A stretch of DNA of 64,000 nucleotides from Callorhinus ursinus (lineage: Eukaryota; Chordata; Mammalia; Carnivora; Otariidae): positions 14,651,951 through 14,715,950 of the forward strand of contig NW_020313005.1 of the NCBI RefSeq assembly GCF_003265705.1. Direction: 5' to 3'. Of the stretch, positions 46,501 through 58,669 are shown one piece after another. A program made the translations under genes and the position numbers. A model generated the notes under the pieces. That model was not told the DNA's origin. It searched no databases and saw only the letters and a program-made list of their open reading frames with translations. Every line of letters begins with the position of its first letter. Position 1 is the first letter of the stretch.

Positions 46501-49500
46501 ATGGCACTAAATTCATATCTTTCAATAGTTACCATGAATGTAAATGGGGTAATGTCCCAATCAAAAGACACAGGCTATCAGATTGGATTAAAAAACAAGA
46601 CCCATCAATATGCTGTCTGCAAGAGACTCATTTTAGACCCAAAGACACCCCCACATTGAAAGTAAGGGGGTGGAAAAACATTGACCATGTTAATGGACAC
46701 CAAAAGAAAGCTGGGGTGGCAATCCTTGTATCAGACAAATTAGATTTTAAAACAAAGACTGTAATAAGAGATGAGGAAGGACACTATATCCTACTTAAAG
46801 GGTCTATCCAACAAGAAGACCTAACAATTGTAAATATCTATGCCCCTAACGTGGGAGCAGCCAATTATATAGGCCAATTAATAACAAAAGCGAAGAAACA
46901 CAGTGAGAACAATATAATAATAGTGGGGGACTTCAACACCCCCCTGACTGAAATGGACAGATCATCGAAGCAAAAGATCAACAAGGAAATAAAGACTTTA
47001 AATGACACACTGGACCAAATGGATTTCACAGACATATTCAGAACATTCCATCCCAAAGCAACGGAATACACATTCTTCTCTAGTGCCCATGGAACATTCT
47101 CCAGAATTGATCACATCCTAGGTCACAAATCAGGTCTCAACTGGTAACAAAATATTGGGATTATTCCCCTGCATATTTTCAGACCAGAGTGTTTTGAAAC
47201 TGGAACTCAATCACAAGAGGAAAGTCGGAAAGAACTCAAATACATGGAGGCTAAAGAGCATCCTACTAAGGAATGAATGGGTCAACCAGGAAATTAAATA
47301 AGAATTAAAAAAATTCATGGAAACCAATGAAAATGAAAACACAACTGTTCAAAATCTTTGGGATACAGCAAAGGCAGTCCTGAGAGGAAAGGAGATAGCA
47401 ATACAAGCCTTTCTCAAGAAACAAGAAAGGTCTCAAATACACAACCTAACCCTACACCGACAAGAGCTGGAGAAAGAACAGCAAATAAAGCCTAAACCCA
47501 GCAGGAGAAAAGAAATAATAACGATCAGAGCAGAAATCAATGAAATAGAAACCAAAAGAACAGTAGAACAGATCAACGAAACTAGGAGCTGGTTCTTTGA
47601 AAGAATTAAAAAGACTGATAAACCCCTGGCCAGACTTTTCCAAAAGAAAAGAGAAATGACCCAAATCAACAAAATCATGAATGAAAGAGGAGAGGTCACA
47701 ACCAACAGCAAAGAAATACAAGCAATTATAAGAACATATTATAAGCAACTGTACGCCAGCAAATTAGATAACCTGGAAGAAATGGGTGCATCCTAGAGAT
47801 GTATCAACTACTAAAATTGAACCAGGAAGAAATAGAAAACCTGAACAGATCTATAACCACTAAGGAAATTGAAGCAGTTATCAAAAATCTCCCAACAAAC
47901 AAAAGCCCAGGGCCAGATGGCTTCCCAGGGAAATTCTATCAGACATTTCAAGAAGATTTAATACCTATTCTCCTGAAACTGTTCCAAAAAATACAAATGG
48001 AAGGAAAACTTCCAAACTCCTTTTATGAGGCCACCATTACCTTGATCCCAAAACGAGACAAAGACCCCATCAAAAAGGAGAATTGCAGACCAATATCCTT
48101 GATGAACATGGATGCAAAAATTCTCACCAAAGTACTAGCCAATAGAATCCAACAGTACATTAAAAGGATTATTCACCATGACCAAGTGGGATTTATCCCT
48201 GGGCTGCAAGGCTGGTTCAACATCCGCAAATCAATCAATGTGATACAATACATTAACAAAAGAAAGAACAAGAATCATATGATCCTCTCAATAGATGCAG
48301 AAAAAGCATTTGACAAAGTACAGCATCCTTTCTTGATCAAAACTCTTCAGAGTATAGGGATAGAGGGTACATACCTCAATATCATAAAAGCTATCTATGA
48401 AAAACCTACAGCAAATATCATTCTCAATGGGGAAAGGCTGAGAGCCTTTCCCCTAAGGTCGGGAACGCGGCAGGGATGTCCACTCTCACCACTGCTTTCA
48501 ACATAGTATTAGAAGTCCTAGCCACAGCAATCAGACAACAAAAAGAAATCAAAGGCATCCAAATTGGCAAAGTGGAAGTCAAACTCTCACTCTTTGCGGA
48601 TGATATGACACTGTATGTGGAAAACCCAAAAGTCTCCACCCCAAAACTTCTAGAACTCATACAGGAATTCAGTCAAGTAGCAGGATATAAAATCAATGCA
48701 CAGAAATCAGTGGCATTCCTATACACCAACAACAAGACAGAAGAGAGACAAATCAAGGAGTCGATCCCATTTACAATTGCACCCCAAACCATAAGATACC
48801 TAGGAAGAAATTTCACCAAAGAGACAAAGGATCTGTACTCAGAAAACTATAAAATACTCATGAAAGAAATTGAAGAAGACATAAAGAAATGGAAAAACGT
48901 TCCATGCTCATGGATTGGAAGAACAAACATTTGAAGATGTCAGTGCTCTCTAGAGCAATCTACACATTCAATGCAATCCCCGTCAAAATACCATCCACCT
49001 TTTTCAAAGAAATGGAACAAATAATCCTAAAATTTGTATGGAACCAGAAGAGACCCCGAATAGCCAGAGGAATATTGAAAAAGAAAATCAAAGCTGGCGG
49101 CATCACAATTCCAGACTTCCAGCTCTATTACAAAGTTGTCATCTTCAAGACAGTATGGTGCTGGCACAAAAACAGACACATAGATCAATGGAACAGAATT
49201 GAGAGCCCAGAAATGGACCCTCAACTCTATGGTCAACTCATCTTTGACAAAGTAGGAAAGAATGTCCAATGGAAAAAAGACAGTCTCTTCAACAAATGGT
49301 GTTGGGAAAATTGGACAGCCACATGCAGAAGAATGAAACTGGACCATTTCCTTACACCACACACAAAAATGGACTCCAAATGGTTGAAAGACCTAAACGT
49401 GAGACAGGAGTCCATCAAAATCCTAAAGGAGAACACAGGCAGCAACCTCTTCGACCTCAGGTGCAGCAACTTCTTCCTAGAAACATCGCCAAATGCAAGG

Positions 49501-50311
49501 GAAGCCAGGGCAAATGAACTCTTGGGATTTCATCAAGATAAAAAGCTTTTGCACAGCAAAAGAAACAGTCCACAAAACCAAAAGACAACCGACAGAATGG
49601 GAGAAAATATTTGCAAATGACATATCAGATAAAGGGCTAGTATCCAAAATGTATAATGAACTTATCCAACTCAACACCCAAAGAACAAATGATTCAATCA
49701 AGAAATGGGCAGAAGACATGAACAGACATTTTTGCAAAGAAGACATCCAAATGTCCAACAGACACATGAAAAAGTGCTCAACATCGCTCGGCATCAGGGA
49801 AATTCAAATCAAAACCTCAATGAGATACCACCTCACAGCAGTCAGAATGGCTAAAGTGAACAAGTCAGGAAACAACAGATGTTGGCGGGGATGCAGAAAA
49901 AGGGGAACCCTCCTACACTGTTGGTGGGAATGCAAGCTGGTGCAACCACTCTGGAAAACAGTACGGAGGTTCCTCAAACTGTTGAAAATAGAGCTACCAT
50001 ACGATCCAGCAATTGCACTACTGGGTATTTACCACAAAGATACAAATGTAGGGATCCGAAGGGGTACATGTACCGCAATGTTTATAGCAGCAATGTCCAC
50101 ATTAGCCAAACTGTGGAAAGAGCCAAGATGTCCATGGACAGATGAATGGATAAAGAAGAGGTGGTATATATACACAATGGAATATTATGCAGCCATCAAA
50201 AAGAATGGGATCTTGCCATTTGCAGCAACGTGGATGGAAATGGAGGGTATTATGCTGAGTGAAATAAGTCAATCAGAGAAAGACATGTATCATATGACCT
50301 CACTGATATGA
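46501..50311 (+). pseudogene. L1 ORF2 (endonuclease/reverse transcriptase), dead copy
   Basis: ORF2 protein nicks DNA and reverse transcribes L1 and SINE RNA. ATG at 46501 (MALNSYLSIVTMNVNGV), end MTSLI-TGA at 50309-50311, about 1270 codons. Endonuclease: QETHF region near 46622, GDFNTPL, SRIDHILGHK intact. Reverse transcriptase: [56 protein letters not shown]. The C-terminal domain has [15 protein letters not shown]. The frame changes at least six times (about 46552, between 47147 and 47299, 47793, 48498, 48920, 49515), and stops TAA at 47145-47147 and 47299-47301 interrupt it. Confidence 0.96.
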
Positions 50312-50770
50312 GGAATTCTTAATCTCAGGAGACAAACTGAGGGTTGCTGGAGTGGTTGGGTGTGGGAGGGATGGGGTGGCTGGGTGATAGACATTGGGGA
50401 GGGTATGTGCTATGGTGAGCGCTGTGAATTGTGCAAGACTGTTGAATCACAGATCTGTACTTCTGAAACAAATAATGCAACATATGTTAAAAAAAAAGAA
50501 AAAGAATAAGATAGCAGGAGGGGAAGAATGAAGGGGAGTAAGTCAGAGGGGGAGACGAACCATGAGAAATGATTGACTCTGAAAAACAAAATGAGGGTTC
50601 TAGCGGGGACGGGGGTAGGGGGATGGGTTAGCCTGGTGATGGGTATTAAAGAGGGCACATTCTGCGTGGAGCACTTAGTGTTATGCACAAACAATGAATC
50701 ATGGAACAGTACAACAAGAACTAATGATATAATGTATGGTGATTAACATAACAATAAAAAATTAAAAAAT
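50312..50770 (+). other. L1 3' UTR and A-rich tail
   Basis: G-rich tract 'gtggttgggtgtgggagggatggggtgg' (50352-50379) is typical of L1 3' UTRs and potentially G-quadruplex forming. It ends with 'taatgatataatgtatggtgattaacataac', AATAAA (50753-50758) and an A-rich tail. Confidence 0.92.
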
Positions 50771-50775
50771 AAATT

Positions 50776-50880
50776 TAAATAACTATTGTTATTACCATTT
50801 TACATATGAGTAAACTGAGAAAGGGGACAGTAAATGATTTGCCCCCTCCAAATAAAATAAATAAATAACTGGTAAAGCAG
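50776..50880 (-). mobile_element. MIR SINE, right part, split by the L1
   Basis: 'ttattaccattttacatatgagtaaactgagaaaggggacagtaaatgatttgcccc' is MIR antisense core and continues the piece ending at 42202. The (AAAT)n-like patch at 50852-50868 is unusual for MIR. Confidence 0.75.
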
Positions 50881-51525
50881 TGTAATCCTAATGTCCTCCT
50901 ATAAGCCATTTGAGTACTCATTAGTCATCAGGTTATACATCTGTTCATAAGGTTCAGGTCATCTATTTCTTATTCACATTTTTATTTCTGAAAGAAAAAT
51001 TTTCTCTCTCTGATAAATAGTTCTATGACTTTTGACAAACATATGCAGTTGTTTAACCATTACCAAAATGAAAACAGAAAATTCAGTTTTCTTCAAAAAT
51101 TTCTTCGTATTTCCCCTTGGTAGACAATCCTTTCCACAACTTCCAGCCCCAGGCAACAACTGTCTACTTTCTGTCCCTATTTCTTAATATTTTCCAGAAT
51201 ACCATATGAATGGAATATAGTATGCCCCCTTTTGAGTCTGGATTCTTTAATTCACCAAGCCTTATCATCCCCATGCCCTGCCCAGCCCTTCTAGGATCAT
51301 AGTTCCATGGAATTAGAGCTGGTAAGGGAGATGGAAGCCGACTCAGGCTAAAATGTTATGAAATCCCACTGTTCTTACCAAGGTTCAATATTTTCTCTCG
51401 AATAACTGCTTCTCAAATTGTTGCATGCCTGTGGTCAATTTCCAGAGTCTTGAAGTTGTTGTTTCTGAGAATTCTGCAAAGTTTTATTATTGCTGGTTCT
51501 TTTTTTTTAATTAATAAACTTTATG
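50881..51525. other. unique or very old sequence, nothing firm
   Basis: 50990-51230 ('atgacttttgacaaacatatgcagttgtttaaccattaccaaaatg') has a flavour of old LINE 3' sequence, but I cannot place it. The remainder is unclassified. Confidence 0.35.
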
Positions 51526-51540
51526 TTTAGGGTAGTTTTA

Positions 51541-51894
51541 TTTTATTTTATTTTGTTTATTTTTTTATTATGTTATGTTAATCACTATACATTACATCTT
51601 TAGTTTTGATGTCGTGTTCCATGATTCATTGTTTGCATATAACACCCAGTGCTCCATTCAATAAGTGCCCTCTTTAATACCCATCACCAGGCTAACCCGT
51701 CCCCCCACCGCCCTCCCCTCTAGAACCCTCAGTTTGTTTCTCAGAGTCCATAGTCTCTCATGGTTTGTCTCTCCCTCCAATTTCCCCCCTTCATTTTTTC
51801 CTTCCTACTATCTTCTTCTTTTTTTTAACATATAATGTATTGTTTGTTGCAGAGGTACAGCCCTGCGATTCAACCGTCTTATACAATTCACAGC
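51541..51894 (-). mobile_element. 5'-truncated young L1 3' UTR, antisense
   Basis: (TTTTA)n-rich tail complement, then the young-lineage 3' UTR ending at 'cttatacaattcacag'. A perfect 15-bp TSD, TTTAGGGTAGTTTTA, lies at 51526-51540 and 51895-51909. It inserted into T-rich sequence. Confidence 0.96.
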
Positions 51895-51909
51895 TTTAGG
51901 GTAGTTTTA

Positions 51910-52905
51910 GTTTTACACAAAAATTGAGTGTAAAGTACAGATTACTTTCCCTCCCTACCCACCTACACACAGTTGCCCTTATTAGTAAGTAACATCTTTC
52001 ATTAGTGTGGTACATTTGTTATAACTAACTTGCCAATATTGACATATTATTATTATTTTGACATATTATTGACATATTCACATATTATTAACCAAAGTCC
52101 ACAGTTTATGTTAGGGTTCACTTGTGCTGGGTTTGACAAATGTATAATGACATGGATCCACCATTACAATATCATATAGAATATTTTCACTGTCCTAAAA
52201 ATCATCTATACTCAGCCTATTCATTCCTCCTCAACCTCTACCAATCCTTGGAAACTACTGATCTTTGTACTGGCTCCATAGTGTTGCCTTTTCCAGAATG
52301 TCATATAATTGGAATCATGCATTATGTAGGCTTTTTATATTGGTTTCTTTTACTTATGAATAACTCATTTAAGGTTCTTCCATTTTTTTTATGCCTTAAT
52401 GGTTCATTTCTGGATATATTGCTATTTATTTATTCACCTGTTGAAGGACATCTATGTTGTGTCCAAATTTTGAATATTATGAGTAAAGCTGCTATAAATA
52501 TTCATGTGAGATTTTTTATGTGGACATAAGTTTTCAGCTAATTTGGGTAATTACCAAATATCATGATTACTGGACTGTTTAGTTGTGTAGAAACACCCAA
52601 ACTGTCTTCCAAAGTGGCTGTACTATCTTGTATTCCCACCAGCAACAGACGAGAGTTCTTTTCTGCTCCATATCTTCACCAGCATTTGGTATTGTCAATG
52701 TTCTGGATTTTGGTCATTTTAATAGGTATGTAGTGGCATCTCCTTGTTTTAATTTGCATTTGTCTGATGACATATGATGGTGAACAACATTTTATATGTT
52801 TATTTGCCATCCATATATCTTGTTTGGCAAGATATTTACTCAGATATTTTACACATTTTAAAAACTGGATTGTTTGTTTTCTTATTGTTGATTTTTTAAA
52901 AAGAT

Positions 52906-52936
<31 letters not shown>

Positions 52937-53290
52937 TTTGAGAGAGAGAGAGAGACATAGCACAAGAGAGGGGCAGAGGGAAAGGGAGAGAGTCTTAAGC
53001 AGACTCCACACTTAGCACAGAACCTGATGTGGGGATCAATCTCACAATCCTGTGCTCATGACCTGAGCTGAAATCAAGTTGGCCACTTAATTGACTTCAT
53101 CACCCAGACACCCCTCTTATTGTTGAGTTTTAAGAGTTCTTTGTATATTTTGGATACTAGTTCTTTGACAAATACATTTTCTTCCAGTCTGCGGCTTGTC
53201 TTTTCATTCCCTTAACAATGTATTTCCAAGAGCAGAAGTTTTGAGTTTTAATGAAGTCCAACTAATCTATCATTTCTTTCATTGGCTGTG
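51910..53290 (-). mobile_element. old L1/L1M-type 3' portion, antisense
   Basis: Antisense 3' region and ORF2 end: 'gggttcacttgtgctgggtttgacaaatgtataatgac', 'tgaaggacatctatgttgtgtccaaattttgaatattatgag', 'tcccaccagcaacagacgagagttc', 'ttggatactagttctttgacaaatac', and 'gagcagaagttttgagttttaatgaagtccaac'. Strongly diverged. SINE 52892-53114 is nested in it. Confidence 0.8.
52892..53114 (-). mobile_element. CAN-SINE (older type), antisense, with (TTTA)n tail
   Basis: A long (TTTA)n tail complement at 52904-52939, (GA)n, a body, and head complement 'catcacccagacacccc'. The TSD is TCTTATTGTTGA at 52880-52891 and 53115-53126, within the old L1. Confidence 0.94.
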
Positions 53291-53384
53291 TTTTTGGTTT
53301 ATCACTGTTTTTCATAGAAAGATTCTTCTGAGCCCTGCAATCAGCCATTCCAGAAGTCGACCTGCCTTTATGTGTTCTTAAACT

Positions 53385-53625
53385 TTAATGTGCTCCAGGC
53401 ACTGTACTAAAAAACTTACATTCCTCATCATGTTAAATCATCCCAATGTCCTTAAGTAGTAGATATACTTCTAACCTCCATTTTATTACACAATGACACT
53501 AAGGCCAAGCAAATTGCCCAGAGTTGCAAGACTAGCAAATGACAAAACCAATATTTTAACCTAAAGAATCTGACCCAGGAGGCTGCTTACCTAAACAATG
53601 TGCTAATACTACCTATTGGAGACTT
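53385..53625 (-). mobile_element. MIR SINE, antisense, nearly full length
   Basis: 'tgctccaggcactgtactaaaaaacttacattcctcatcatgttaaatcatcccaatg', then 'cctccattttattacacaatgacactaaggccaagcaaattgcccagagttgcaag', then 'aatctgacccagg' follow MIR antisense from the 3' end through the core. Confidence 0.85.
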
Positions 53626-53739
53626 TGGAAGGCACACAATCTCTTGCCTTTACCATAAGCCCCAGAATGGTTGCAAGATGATAGTTCATTCAGTGGTTTT
53701 AATTTCAATACCTCCTTCCTCACCTCTAGCTCAAATCTG

Positions 53740-54330
53740 TCTTTTCGTCACCCTCACTGATTCTAACCATGTCTGGCTAAAAACCCTCTACTGGTTTCCC
53801 TGTGCACTTAAAATAAAATCCAAACTCTTCAGTATTACACACAGGGCTGAAATGGTAGAACACCTGACTTTCCTTTTTGTGTCTTTTCTACTGTTAAGCT
53901 TCTTGTTCACCAAGTCCCAGCTGTACTGATCTCTCTCTCTCTCTCTCTCTGAAAAAATATAACCAGCTCTTTCTCACTGCAGGGCTTAGTCACCCACCAA
54001 TCCCTCTTCTCAGAAATTCTTCCTGAATAACTTTGCATTTTTGTTCCTTTTCATCATTCAAGTATCTGTACCCAGTCCATTTCACTATTTCTAGCTGTTG
54101 TTTGTTTTTTTTTTCTCTTTATGGTTGTCACTTGAAATTATTTTATTCATTTACTTTTTTATGTGCTGTTTTCTCTTGCTATAATATATGTCCATATCAG
54201 AATGGCCTTTTACTTGTCTCTATCCTCTCACTGAACTGAAATATATGTTTGTTTTGTCTGTCATTATACCCACAGCACTCAGCAAAATAGTACAGAACAG
54301 GTGCCACATATTTCTTTTAGGTTGAATTCT
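53740..54330 (+). mobile_element. L2 3' portion, sense
   Basis: L2 wording in order: 'gctaaaaaccctctactggtttccctgtgcacttaaaataaaatccaaactcttcag', 'ccagctctttctcactgcagggctta', 'cagaaattcttcctgaataac', 'cccacagcactcagcaaaatagtacagaacaggtgcc'. A (CT)n run interrupts it. Confidence 0.85.
53931..53950. repeat. (CT)n run
   Basis: Ten uninterrupted CT units within the L2. Confidence 0.95.
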
Positions 54331-55860
54331 CCCAACGTTCTTATGGCATAGGTAACACTTATTTTTTTTTTTTTTTGAAAGTCCAGTGTTGGATCTCAGA
54401 TTTGTCTGATTTAAAAATTTAGTTTAGTTTAGTGTTTTTTTCTTTTTTCCCACTTGTTCCATGCTGCTGAAAGCACATAACATTTTCTGGTCCTTACACC
54501 TCCTTTATCAAACTCAGTAAAGTCAATTTTATAAACAATTACTGAACCAATTGTGAATTCCAATGGAAGGTGGCATTCATAATAAAAGAATTGCCATCAA
54601 TCAGGTTTGGCAAGAGTCCCAGAGAAATTGGCACATGAGTGGTTTTGTGTAGTTTTGCTTGAGAAGTAAATCTCTCTGACAATCATGAATTGTGCTGCAT
54701 TTCCTAAATTTCTATCTGTTTAGAAACAGGATAAGTCTAACCTTATTGTCACGTAATGGAAAATTGCTTTGGGGTGGGCTTCAAAGACCTTTGTGAAAAT
54801 GTTGGACACTGTTATGTGACATGCTTATAGCCCTTCTGACCCTCTGCTCAAAATTTTGAGGGAGCTTGGCTCTCACTGCTGCTCTAGGGATCCGTGGGGT
54901 TATCCCTGCTCTTTGGCTTGTCACTCTCCCTGCTTCTTGGCACATTAGCCCTAAGAGGGACAAGAAGCGAAGGTGGGGTCTTCTTGGTCTTCAGCTTATT
55001 TTTCCTGGGCTTGAGCTCTTAGCAACTTATAGAGAGACAGCCTGCTAATTTTAAATACCATGACATTGGAAAGGGCCAGAGAAAATGGACCTCTTTTTCC
55101 CAGTTTCCTAAACCAGTTCCCTCTTTTACTCTTGGGCTTGCAGGAGATAATATCTAGATGTTGTGTGATGAATAATTGCCCAAATAGAAACTAAGTCAGT
55201 CCCAGGGGAAGAAAAGACAGCTTCATGATATGATGAGGGAGGGCCGGGAATAATTTAAGGCCAGAGCCCAGCACACAGGACACTACATGTTTGTCAGGTG
55301 GTCATTCGGGGAACAGATATGGGCCCTGGAGATGCTTAGAGTGGAGGCTGCCCCCAGGGTCTTGCCCCTGAAGGGACTGCTCTTCTGGAGCATAGAATGG
55401 CCTAGGTACACTTAGGCACACTGCTTAGGCAGCAGGACTACAGAGGCACTGAGCACACCAGTTACTGGCACAGAAGGGGCAGGTGACTCCCAGCTTTTCA
55501 GCTATGTTGCAGGCACAGACCCAGCCTCATTTGGCCTCCAGGAAGCTTCTCCTTGATTCTAAACATACTTCAGAGGGTATGAAGAACCCTTGATGCTCTT
55601 CCCTCTTCACCATAGTCAGTAGTTCAGTAGTTTATTGAATACCTTCTCAGCTTGTGGATGCTGAATTTAATAGCCCTGGTCCTTGCTTTCTAGGGTTTAT
55701 TTACCTAGAGAAGAAGAGAATCAAATAAATACTCAATTAAAATTCACAGTGAGAAATCATGGAGAGGCGTTAGGTATTTTTTATCTTTTTCCTCTCCTCA
55801 AAAAGAACTTTGTGAGTGGGATTGATGGAAAGGAGTAGACTCAGAAGAGTTTCCTTTTCA
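54331..55860. other. unique sequence, nothing recognised
   Basis: 1.5 kb without an assigned repeat except a poly(T) at 54362-54376. 55200-55560 is GC-richer and might be conserved, but no splice-bounded open frame or protein similarity is visible. Confidence 0.4.
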
Positions 55861-55868
55861 GTATCTTC

Positions 55869-56665
55869 TTTTTTTTTTTAGTTTTTCACTTGAAAAACTA
55901 AAAAAATTGGCCAATAATGTTACCTTAGTTTCAGGAGTACAACAAGAGTGATTCAACATTTGCATGCATTATGCTATGCTCGTCACAAGTTAGCTACCAT
56001 CTGTCACCATACAACACTATTAGAATATCATTGATTATATTCCCTGTGCTGTACCTTTTATTCCCATGGTGTATTCATTCCATAAGTGGAAGCCTGTGTC
56101 TCCCACTCCCTTTCACCCATTTTGCCCACACGCATACCTCTCCCCTCTGGTAAAAATAAAAAAAAACAAGAAATAACAAATGTTGCTGAGGATGTGTAGA
56201 AAAGAAAACCCTTATGCACTGTTGGAGGGAATATAAATTGGTACAGCCAGTGTTGAAAACATATTGAGGTTCCTCAAAAAATAAAAAATAGAAATACTAT
56301 ATGATTCAATAATTCCACTACTGGACATTTACCCAAAGAAATGACAACACTAATCTAAAAAGATATATGTACCCCAATGTTTATTGTAGCATTATTTACA
56401 ACAGCTAAGATATGGAAGCAGCCCAAGGGTCCATCCCTGATGTCCATCCCATGAATGGATAAAGAAGATGCAGTGTATTTATACAATGGAATATTATGTA
56501 GCCATCAAAAGGGGTGAGATCTTGTCATTTGACAACTTGGGTGGGCCTAGAGGGTATAATGCTAAATGAAATAAGTCAGACTGAAAAAGACACATACCAT
56601 ATGATTTCACTCATTTGTAAAATCTAAAAAACAAAACAAATGAATAGGCAAACAAAAAGCAGAAT
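55869..56665 (-). mobile_element. old L1 3' end with 5' inversion (twin priming)
   Basis: 55869-56152 is antisense 3' UTR ('ttaccttagtttcaggagtacaac', 'ctgtcaccatacaacactattagaatatcattgattatattccctgtgctgtacc'). From about 56160 the strand switches to sense ORF2 end ('aacaagaaataacaaatgttgctgagg', 'gaatggataaagaagatg', 'catttgtaaaatctaaaaaacaaaacaaatgaa'). Two adjacent segments of the same L1 face each other. I found no clear TSD. Confidence 0.75.
55873..55906. repeat. perfect inverted repeat at L1 tail
   Basis: 16-bp arms (55873-55888 and 55891-55906) with a 2-base loop: T7-AGTTTTTCA, CT, TGAAAAACT-A7. It sits where the L1 poly(A) begins. Confidence 0.95.
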
Positions 56666-57550
56666 GCTTTTTATTCATTTTGGGGTTACTAATCTAAAGT
56701 TAATATAAGAAGTAGATCCTTTCTCCTGAAAAGCAAAGCTAAAGCCAAAAGTGATTCAGGAAAATGATATTTTCAATGCAACATAAAGGGCCTCCTCAAG
56801 CATGTTCCTAGAGAATGGATACAGAGTAGAAACTACCTCCTTGGGAAAACTCACATTCACTCCCCTGCCCACCATCACCACCACCATCACAGAAAGCAGT
56901 CTTAAGTCTGTTCACTGCTGTGCACCAAATCATACAAGCTTTGAGTGGAAACTGCCAGGGGGATGAAATCTACCTCAAAAAGCTGAAACTAAAATGTCAA
57001 AGAAGGTTGGGTCATAGTAGTTTGAGGCAGCGTTTGAAAACAGTGTAGGGAAAACTGCCATAGTGGAGCAGACCCTGGCTTTTACTAGGGTGTCATTTTG
57101 GATGCTCCAACTGAGCCACATACCCCGAGGCTCTCCCTATTTGGCACCACCAGGTGAAAATCAGAAAGGCAAGACCATTGGCAAAGGCTTTAGGGAGGAG
57201 GCTTCTGCAGACAACATCATCTATCACCAATCTCTCCCACCCCCTAAGGCAGTTCCATGGCCTTCCAGCAAAGAGACAGCTGCTCAGAAAATGATCTGAA
57301 AGATTGCTATATGTCTTCCCTCTAAGGCATTTATCTTATTTTACTTCTCAGTAGTGGGCCTCCTGCTGCACTGCCATGGAGAGAAAGAAGACCTGGTAAT
57401 GTTTTCCCATGTTTATAAGGGCTTCATTGCCACACCACTGCAAGTTGGTACAATTCGCTTCATCTCCCCAGCACTCACTGTACACCTCCACTGAAATGCT
57501 TCATCAACTTGTGCAGTCTTGTACTTGAGACTGTGATACATTTCCATAGA
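56666..57550. other. unique sequence, nothing recognised
   Basis: Non-repetitive, moderate GC. A 78-codon frame at 57063-57299 lacks recognisable similarity. Confidence 0.4.
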
Positions 57551-57551
57551 G

Positions 57552-57662
57552 GGGATAAAAAGAAAGAAGAAAGAAAGAGAGAAAGGGAGAGAGAGAGGGA
57601 GGAAGGAAGGAAGGAAGGAAGGAAGGAAGGAAGGAAGGAAGGAAGGAAAAAAAGAAATACGA

Positions 57663-57714
<52 letters not shown>

Positions 57715-57776
57715 AAAGAAAGAAAGAAAGAAAGAAAGAAAAAGAGAGGAAGGGAGGAAGGGAGGAAGGGAGGATG
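57552..57776. repeat. polypurine (GAAA)n/(GGAA)n microsatellite
   Basis: 225 bp almost purely purine on this strand: mixed GAAAG/GAGA (57552-57600), (GGAA)n (57600-57648), (GAAA)n (57660-57740), and (GGGAGGAA)n-like (57746-57775). It encodes meaningless Lys/Glu/Arg or Phe/Leu/Ser frames on the two strands. Confidence 0.98.
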
Positions 57777-58665
57777 GAAGAAATGGGCTGGAGACCAAGG
57801 GAAGTTAAAAGGAAATGAGGAACAAGGTGGAGTCTCAAACTTGACTTTGAAAGACCCAAGTCTAATGGGGGAATATGTATATAAACCTCAAATAGTCACA
57901 GATGGCTAAGAATAATTAGAGTTTAATCAGGAGTATCTTGAACAAGTCCCTTAACCTCACTGAAACCCAGTTCCTTATTTATTTTTTTTTCCAGTTCCCT
58001 TTTATAATACCATCTCCTCCCTAGTGTTGTTAGAAAGTCACAGAATGGACCCTGCCCTACTGAGCACCTAGAAAGCCTTCTCTGGCAACGCAAGGTCCAT
58101 GACACCAGTGCCCATACCTCACACCACTGTGAAGGAAAACAGGCTAATTGGGTTACTGTGTCCAGCCCACACAGGGGTTAGTCTGAGGAGGAGAATGAAG
58201 CCCCTGTGCTTGGACTTTGAGTTCAGTAGTAAAATTCATAGCTTCTTTCAGCCTCTCTCCATTCTTTGTGCCCCTGAGAGAACCCTGTAGGCTCTCCTTT
58301 ACTTCCACCTTCTTTCTTCTAACAGTTCATTAAATGTACTATCACTTACTTCCCTTTTGATTCAGAAATCAAGACATGCTTTGGTGCTTTCCATCAGGCA
58401 CCTAAAGTTAGAATTTCTGTGTTTATGGCATTTGATGCATCTGTGTCCTGCACAGCATTTCCATGGAAGTGAGGTGCAGCCTGTTTGGTTCTGCTGAGCC
58501 CTGATTCATCCTTGGTCAAGATTAGTCCCTGAAGCAGAATGACAACCTGTGCCCTGGCAGAAATAGCCTACCTTCAGGTATGTACACTCCTTAAATGTGT
58601 AGAAAGTGAGTCAGATTCAAGGTTTGCAGACTGGTAGCTTTTCCCCCTGGTTCCCATAACCCAAA
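57777..58665. other. unique sequence, nothing recognised
   Basis: No repeat or gene recognised. A donor-like CAG|GTATGT at 58576-58584 lacks a convincing partner or reading frame. Confidence 0.4.
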
Positions 58666-58669
58666 AAAG

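Larger units (their letters stand above)
42211..50770 (+). mobile_element. full-length L1 (young lineage), sense, inactive, with assembly gap
   Basis: Starts GGGGTGGAGCAAGATGGCGG and contains 5' UTR, ORF1, spacer, ORF2, 3' UTR and an A-rich end with AATAAA at 50753-50758. The TSD is TAAATAACTATTG at 42190-42202 and 50776-50788. Eight bases (ggattcta, 42203-42210) lie between TSD and L1 start. Span is 8560 bp, but 1520 bp of this is the gap plus a repeated segment. Without them it is about 7040 bp, matching the 7.09-kb antisense copy. Both ORFs are broken. Confidence 0.97.

Noticed and set aside
42211..50770. L1 as an active element
   Set aside because: ORF1 has a stop and a lost start. ORF2 has at least six frame changes and two stops, too many for base-calling error alone.
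57413..57859. Open frames of 99-148 codons on both strands
   Set aside because: They are translations of the (GAAA)n/(GGAA)n tract, giving Phe-Leu-Ser or Lys-Glu-Arg strings. Low complexity, not genes.
58540..58590. CAG|GTATGT as an exon end
   Set aside because: No upstream acceptor with an open frame and no protein similarity.
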